Part shown: positions 59,765-64,000 of the stretch, piece by piece
Numbering within the stretch: position 1 is the stretch's first letter
Layout of the letters: every line of letters begins with the position of its first letter
NCBI GenBank assembly: GCA_019218415.1
Contig: JAHUUL010000001.1
Coordinates: 496,001-560,000, forward strand
Direction of reading: 5' to 3'
DNA length: 64,000 bases
DNA from: Dermabacteraceae bacterium TAE3-ERU27
GTDB taxonomy: Bacteria; Actinomycetota; Actinomycetes; Actinomycetales; Dermabacteraceae
Made by a program: the position numbers and the translations under genes
The notes under the pieces: model-generated
What the model saw: the letters and a program-made list of their open reading frames with translations, nothing else
Database searches by the model: none
Told to the model about the DNA's origin: nothing

Positions 59765-61063
59765 TTAGCTGCGCCCGGCTGCCCCCAGCGCGCGCAGCAT
59801 CGGCAGCATCTTCGCGTTTACCTCGCGCCACTCCTTTGCCGGGTCGGAGGATACCACGATCCCGCCGCCCGCGTACAGGGTCGCCTCGCGCTGGTTTTCC
59901 AGCCGGGCGGTGCGCAGCGCGATGGCCCATTCGCCGTCGCCGTTCGCGCCCATCCAGCCGATGGGGCCCGCGAAATGCCCCCGGTCGCCCACCTCTAGCT
60001 GCGCGATCAGCTCGGCCGCCGTATCGCGCGGGGTGCCACACACCGCAGCCGACGGGTGCAGGGTAGCCGCCACGTCCAGGCTGGTCAGCCCGTCCCGCAG
60101 CGTGCCGTGTACGTCCGACGCCAGGTGTTCCAGCCCGGGCAGTTGCAGCACGAAAGGCTCCACGCTGGCCGTCACCTCGCTGGTGAGCGGGCCGATCCGT
60201 TCCGTCACCGACTCGATGGCGAGCGCGTGCTCGAAGCGCTCCTTCTCGTCGGCCAGGAAAGCGTCCCGTGCCGCCTGCGCCTCAGCTTCACTCTCACCGG
60301 CAGGTACGGGGCGGCTGCCCGCTAGCACCCGCGAGAACACCTCGCGCCCGCGCGTGCGGGTCAGCATCTCCGGGCTTGCCCCGATGGCTCCGTCGAACAG
60401 GAAAGTCCAGGTGGAGGGGTAGTCCCCCGCCAGGTAGGAGAGCGCCCCCGGCACATCGAACGGGGAGTCGGCAACCAGTCTTTTTCGGGCCGACAGCACC
60501 ACTTTTTCCACCCCACTACCGGGGGCCGACAGCAGCGCGATGGCGCGGCGCAGCATCTGCGTATATTCGGCCTCGCCCTGCGCGTCCGCTACCGCGACGC
60601 GGCCGGACTGCGCGGCAGAGTCATTGCCGGCGCTCACCCCAAGCATTTCCTCGGCCAGTGCCAGTGGGTCGGTCACCTCGTCGCGGTTACCGAGCGCGCT
60701 CACAAAGGCGCGGGCGCCACTCATGCCGATAACCAGGCGCGGCACCAGCAGCCCCGCGTCGTACGGGGAGTCGGCGCTGAAAGCGAAAGAGCCCAACGCG
60801 CACAGGCCGCTGCCGGGCAGGTGAACGTGGTCGGTGACGTCGGCGCCCGAAGCCAGCGCGGAAAACCAGGCCGAGGCGCGCGCGAAACGTTCCGGGCCGT
60901 TCACGCGAAAACTAGCGGCCTCGCCGAAAGCTAAGAAACCCTCTCCGCCGTGCAGCCACGCGGCCCGTACCGCGCTGCTCGCCAGCGCTGCGCTAAACCA
61001 AGCGGCGGGGGCAGGCACGCTGACCGCGCAAAGGGGACCTGCGGGAACTGTTTCTTCACTCAT
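59765..61063 (-). CDS. menF: Isochorismate synthase
   Basis: A 432-residue chorismate-binding enzyme. The start is ATG 61063 (MSEETVPAGP, GGAG five bases upstream). Signature blocks are GVEKVVLSARKRLVAD, GASPEMLTRTRGREVFSRVLAGSRP, FEHALAIESVTERI, LHPSAAVCGTPRDTA and GHFAGPIGWMGANGDGEWAIALRTA. It converts chorismate to isochorismate, the first committed step of menaquinone synthesis (and of isochorismate-derived siderophores). With menD and the rest nearby, a MenF role is most likely; a siderophore EntC role is less likely as no ent genes are seen. Confidence 0.88.
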   Translation of the reverse strand: MSEETVPAGPLCAVSVPAPAAWFSAALASSAVRAAWLHGGEGFLAFGEAASFRVNGPERFARASAWFSALASGADVTDHVHLPGSGLCALGSFAFSADSPYDAGLLVPRLVIGMSGARAFVSALGNRDEVTDPLALAEEMLGVSAGNDSAAQSGRVAVADAQGEAEYTQMLRRAIALLSAPGSGVEKVVLSARKRLVADSPFDVPGALSYLAGDYPSTWTFLFDGAIGASPEMLTRTRGREVFSRVLAGSRPVPAGESEAEAQAARDAFLADEKERFEHALAIESVTERIGPLTSEVTASVEPFVLQLPGLEHLASDVHGTLRDGLTSLDVAATLHPSAAVCGTPRDTAAELIAQLEVGDRGHFAGPIGWMGANGDGEWAIALRTARLENQREATLYAGGGIVVSSDPAKEWREVNAKMLPMLRALGAAGRS

Positions 61064-61143
61064 CAGTTCTCCATTATGAGTCACGTCAGGGCGTACCCTT
61101 GACTACAGCCGCGAAACCCACGCTGCAGAAAGTAAGGAGCACC

Positions 61144-62427
61144 GTGAGCCAGACTTCCCCCGCCGAACCGCAGGCGCTGCCGTCCCCCCTCGTGCTCGGC
61201 ATATTCAAAGCCAGCAAGGCCCTACTGCTGTCGGTTCTCACGGTCTTGGTGCCGGTGCTAGCGGCAATGCTGGCGGCGCACTCGGACGGCGGCTCGCTGG
61301 GCGCGTTCACCCTCGGGCTTTCCCTCATGCTGATCGGTCACGGTTCGCATCTCTACATTGCCTCCGGGCCCCTGAGTGGGGCGTTCGGGTTCCTTCCGCT
61401 CGGTCTCACCGCCATTTTTTACGCGATAGCGCTCTGGCAGGCATACCGGGGCGCGTCGGCTCTGGACCTGGTGGATCCCGAACGCAGGCGCGGTATTTTC
61501 CGTGATGCCGGGGTACGTGACGCCGCGATCTTCGTGGCTTCCTTCACCGGTTTTTACATCGTCGGCATGCTGATGATCTCCGCTTTCGCCCGCACTCCCG
61601 ACTATCAGGGGGTATTCGCGACCGTCCTCTTCTCCGGCCTGGTGGCCGGAGCGGTGTGCGCATCTGGCGGGGTGGCGTTCGCGATGCGGCCGATCAGGGC
61701 GCTGGACACCCTGCCCCACCCCTACGCGGCGGGCTTGCGCGGTTCCCTGCGCGCCGTCACCTTCCTGCTGGGGGCGGCCTGCGTGGGGACGCTCATTCTG
61801 TTGGCCGTGGCAGCCCCCAAGATTTACGCTCTACAAACGCAGCTTGCCCCCGGAATTGTCGGCGGTATCGTGCTCACCCTGCTACAGCTTCTCTGCTTGC
61901 CCGTACTGGTGCTGTGGGTGCTCGCCGCCGGGGTGGGCGGCCAGGTCTCGCTGGGCCAGGGCAGTCTCGTGTCACTCGCCGCGTCCGAACCGGGAGTGCT
62001 GCCAGCGTTCCCGGTGCTGGGTGCGGTGCCCGGCCCCGCCGTCTATCCCGGCTGGGTTTCGCTACTACTGCTGGTGCCGTTCGCCTGCGTTTTCTGGGGC
62101 GCGCGCAGCACCGTCATCGCTACCGCCGCTTTGGACTGGGCGCAGCGCGGTAAGGCCTATGCCACCTTCGTCAGCTCTTTACTCATTGGTCTGTTGATCC
62201 TGCTGGCTACCTCGCGCGTAAGCCTCGGAGAAGGCAGGCTGCACGGGGTCGGGCCGCTGCTGGGCAGCGTCGCCGGTCCGATCCTGCTCGGGAGCGTGCT
62301 GGCGCTGGGGCTCGCTGTAATCGTCTGGGGCACCCCGCTTTTGGAATGGTTGCGGGAGCAGAAAGCCAAGACGGTAGCGAAGATCGAAAAGGTGGAGGGC
62401 GAAACGGAGAAGGACGCTAAGAACTAG
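61144..62427 (+). CDS. DUF6350 (PerM-like) membrane protein
   Basis: A 427-residue protein with about ten hydrophobic segments. It matches the DUF6350 pattern of actinobacteria (mycobacterial PerM) and lies upstream of purN, as in related genomes as far as I recall. PerM stabilises the divisome component FtsB in mycobacteria; whether this one does so is inference. GTG 61144 follows AAGGAG at five bases; the frame is open upstream to 61099 but without a ribosome-binding site. It ends in a 4-base convergent overlap with the next gene. Confidence 0.78.
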   Translation: MSQTSPAEPQALPSPLVLGIFKASKALLLSVLTVLVPVLAAMLAAHSDGGSLGAFTLGLSLMLIGHGSHLYIASGPLSGAFGFLPLGLTAIFYAIALWQAYRGASALDLVDPERRRGIFRDAGVRDAAIFVASFTGFYIVGMLMISAFARTPDYQGVFATVLFSGLVAGAVCASGGVAFAMRPIRALDTLPHPYAAGLRGSLRAVTFLLGAACVGTLILLAVAAPKIYALQTQLAPGIVGGIVLTLLQLLCLPVLVLWVLAAGVGGQVSLGQGSLVSLAASEPGVLPAFPVLGAVPGPAVYPGWVSLLLLVPFACVFWGARSTVIATAALDWAQRGKAYATFVSSLLIGLLILLATSRVSLGEGRLHGVGPLLGSVAGPILLGSVLALGLAVIVWGTPLLEWLREQKAKTVAKIEKVEGETEKDAKN

Positions 62428-62816
62428 CGCCCGCGAAACACGTCCATGATGGACGATTCGCGCTGCTTATCGCACTGCGTGAGAGCCGTTTCAGTGATCG
62501 CGTTAGCGCGGCACTCCTGATCCGCCAGCATCGGCTGGTAAAAGACGGCGCTCAACGCGGACACTGCCACCAACAGCAGACACGCGGGAACACCCACGGC
62601 GGCGGTAAAAACTGCACCGAAACGTCTGCCCAGACGCCAGGCGTAATAGGCCATGCGCACCACGTAAACGAGCGCGAACGCCCCGAGCAGGCCCGAAGCC
62701 AGGCTGTAGGGCAGCGGCATGGCCATAGCCACCCAGGCCAGGAAGATAAAGACCGTGGAACGGGTAATCGCCGTCGTAAACAGGCGTTCGGTATCGGATG
62801 CAGGTTTGTTCTCCAT
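62424..62816 (-). CDS. Small membrane protein of unknown function
   Basis: A 130-residue protein with three hydrophobic segments (about residues 18-36, 40-60 and 70-92) and a Cys pair in a terminal soluble part (ADQECRANAITETALTQC) that could form a disulfide. No family was recognised. It converges on the PerM-like gene with a 4-base stop overlap. A divergent spacer of about 92 bases separates it from purN. Confidence 0.6.
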   Translation of the reverse strand: MENKPASDTERLFTTAITRSTVFIFLAWVAMAMPLPYSLASGLLGAFALVYVVRMAYYAWRLGRRFGAVFTAAVGVPACLLLVAVSALSAVFYQPMLADQECRANAITETALTQCDKQRESSIMDVFRGR

Positions 62817-62902
62817 TGCCTCTATTGTGCATTACCCGGAGCGTTCAGCGCTGCTAGCGAAACGGGGAGGGGAAAATCTGCACGGCGGCGCGGTTCACGC
62901 GC

Positions 62903-62908
62903 TAACCT
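62903..62908 (+). promoter_or_regulatory. Leaderless-type -10 element of purN
   Basis: TAACCT ends six bases before GTG 62915, which argues that GTG 62915 rather than ATG 62909 is the first codon. Confidence 0.45.
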
Positions 62909-62914
62909 ATGAGT

Positions 62915-63502
62915 GTGACGCGCACCCCAGTCGTGGTTTTCATTTCCGGTTCCGGTTCCAATCTGCACGCACTACTAGAGGACTCCCGCAAGCCAGACTG
63001 CCCGTTTCGGGTTTGCGCGGTGGTGGCCGACGTCGCCGCGCCCGGCCTGGCCCACGCTGAGGCCCACGGCATCCCGCAGCACGTGGTGCGCCTGGCCGAC
63101 TTCCCAGACAGAGAAGCCTGGAACCGGGAACTGGCCCGCGTAGCAACCTCGTATGCTCCCACCTATCTGGTGCTCGCCGGGTTCATGCGCCTGCTCGGGG
63201 CCCCGGTATTGGAGGCGTTCCCGGACAGAATCATCAACACCCATCCGGCGCTCCTACCGTCTTTCCCCGGCCCGCACGGGGTCCGCGACGCCCTGGCATA
63301 CGGCGTGAAAGTGAGCGGCGTCAGCGTAATCATGGTCGATGCCGGCGTCGATACCGGCAGGATCATCGCGCAGGAGGCGGTCACCGTGGCCGACGATGAC
63401 ACGGTAGAAACGCTGCACGAACGCATCAAAGAACGCGAACGCCCCCTCCTGGTTTCCGTACTGCGCTCGCTCTGCGTACAGGGCCCGCCCGCAGCTCCCT
63501 AG
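62915..63502 (+). CDS. purN: Phosphoribosylglycinamide formyltransferase
   Basis: A 195-residue purine-synthesis enzyme that formylates GAR using N10-formyl-tetrahydrofolate. The substrate loop is FISGSGSNLHALLE; the catalytic Asn-His-Asp set is in INTHPALLPSFPGPHG and VDAGVDTGRII. Start is GTG 62915 (VTRTPVVVF) on the leaderless argument; ATG 62909 two codons upstream is the alternative. It lies 48 bases before purH. Confidence 0.92.
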   Translation: MTRTPVVVFISGSGSNLHALLEDSRKPDCPFRVCAVVADVAAPGLAHAEAHGIPQHVVRLADFPDREAWNRELARVATSYAPTYLVLAGFMRLLGAPVLEAFPDRIINTHPALLPSFPGPHGVRDALAYGVKVSGVSVIMVDAGVDTGRIIAQEAVTVADDDTVETLHERIKERERPLLVSVLRSLCVQGPPAAP

Positions 63503-63550
63503 TTTTCCCTTGTCCCCGCAGAAAATCCCCACCCCTCGTTAAGGAGTTTC

Positions 63551-64000
63551 ATGAACCGCCAGCCGATCCGCCGCGCTCTCGTCTCCGTATCCGATAAGAC
63601 CGGCCTGGGTGATTTCGCCCGGGCGCTCGCCGACGCCGGCGTGGAAATCGTTTCCACCGGCTCCACCGCCGCCACGATCCGTGAGGCGGGCGTGGCCGTT
63701 ACCGAGGTGGCGGAGGTGACCGGCTTCCCCGAGATCATGGACGGTCGCGTCAAGACCCTGCACCCGGCGGTTCACGGCGGCATCCTGGCTAACCGCACCC
63801 TGGAAAGCCACAATCGGCAGCTAGCAGAACACGGCATCGCCCCGTTCGATCTGGTGGTAGTAAACCTGTACCCGTTTAGCGAAACCGTGGCCTCCGGCGC
63901 GGACGCGGAAACGGTCATCGAGAACATCGACATCGGCGGCCCGACCCTGGTGCGTGCCGCCGCCAAGAACTTCCTCTGCTGCACCGTCGTGGTGGAGCCG
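63551..64000 (+). CDS. purH: Bifunctional purine biosynthesis protein PurH, partial
   Basis: Partial: 150 codons are visible before the right edge, with no stop. The start [63 protein letters not shown] and [15 protein letters not shown] are the N-terminal IMP cyclohydrolase domain. The C-terminal AICAR transformylase domain is outside the window. AAGGAG lies five bases before ATG 63551. PurN and PurH act in the same pathway and are likely co-transcribed. Confidence 0.93.
   Translation, partial: MNRQPIRRALVSVSDKTGLGDFARALADAGVEIVSTGSTAATIREAGVAVTEVAEVTGFPEIMDGRVKTLHPAVHGGILANRTLESHNRQLAEHGIAPFDLVVVNLYPFSETVASGADAETVIENIDIGGPTLVRAAAKNFLCCTVVVEP

Overview
The window is chromosomal DNA from a high-GC Gram-positive actinobacterium. 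The evidence is the codon bias, frequent GTG starts, many leaderless-type promoters (a -10 hexamer 6-8 bases before the start codon), a DtxR-type iron repressor and box, the tiny Lys/Arg-rich ribosomal protein bS22, a PerM-like DUF6350 protein and S-layer-homology (SLH) repeats of the RDAMAAFLYRL type. An Actinomycetaceae-like host is my best guess; the species cannot be read from the sequence. No phage, insertion sequence, CRISPR array or rRNA was seen.

Layout. 1-5 kb: partial flavoprotein, two translationally coupled HAD phosphatases, an NHL/thioredoxin protein and a TetR regulator, then a gene-free stretch with four copies of a short motif. 5.3-8.5 kb: a haem/iron locus, with a secreted beta-propeller + HtaA-type + triple-SLH protein behind a 17/19 DtxR box and an IsdG-type haem-degrading enzyme with the N7/W67/H77 triad. 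8.5-15 kb: LssY-domain membrane protein, nicotinamidase, FucO lactaldehyde reductase and an SLH-anchored GH27 alpha-galactosidase. 15-24.8 kb: GNAT, CPBP protease, pyrimidine-dimer glycosylase, a tandem pair of unrecognised paralogues, SDR, MFS transporter, tRNA-Gly, dCTP deaminase and several membrane proteins. 24.9-32.5 kb: sucCD, the DtxR regulator, an NlpC/P60 hydrolase, tRNA-Arg, a MobA-like protein, a copper operon (CopC, PCu(A)C, DyP peroxidase whose Tat signal is out of frame with any start) and a 59-residue helical protein missed by length cut-offs.

32.6-44.2 kb: a 1397-residue helicase-like protein with a degenerate P-loop and a C-terminal MTES_1575-type nuclease, tiny partner ORFs, proC, the KtrA/KtrB potassium system, a pair of membrane-anchored GTPases and bS22. 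44.2-49 kb: glutaredoxin-like protein, histidine phosphatase and a complete System II cytochrome c maturation set (ResA-like, CcdA, ResB, CcsB). 49-61 kb: menaquinone genes menA, menE, menB, menC, menD and menF, interrupted by a zinc alcohol dehydrogenase and a three-gene ABC exporter cassette. 61-64 kb: PerM-like protein, purN and the start of purH.

Functionally, much of the window serves respiration and metal/cofactor supply: menaquinone synthesis, cytochrome c assembly, copper delivery, haem capture with iron-responsive control, and succinyl-CoA synthetase. Two surface proteins carry the same C-terminal triple SLH module, linking haem binding and glycan degradation to one cell-wall anchoring mode. 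The most noteworthy items are the haem locus with its DtxR box, the out-of-frame DyP signal peptide, the tandem unknown family at 17.1-18.3 kb, the helicase-nuclease with micro-ORFs and the exporter inside the men region.
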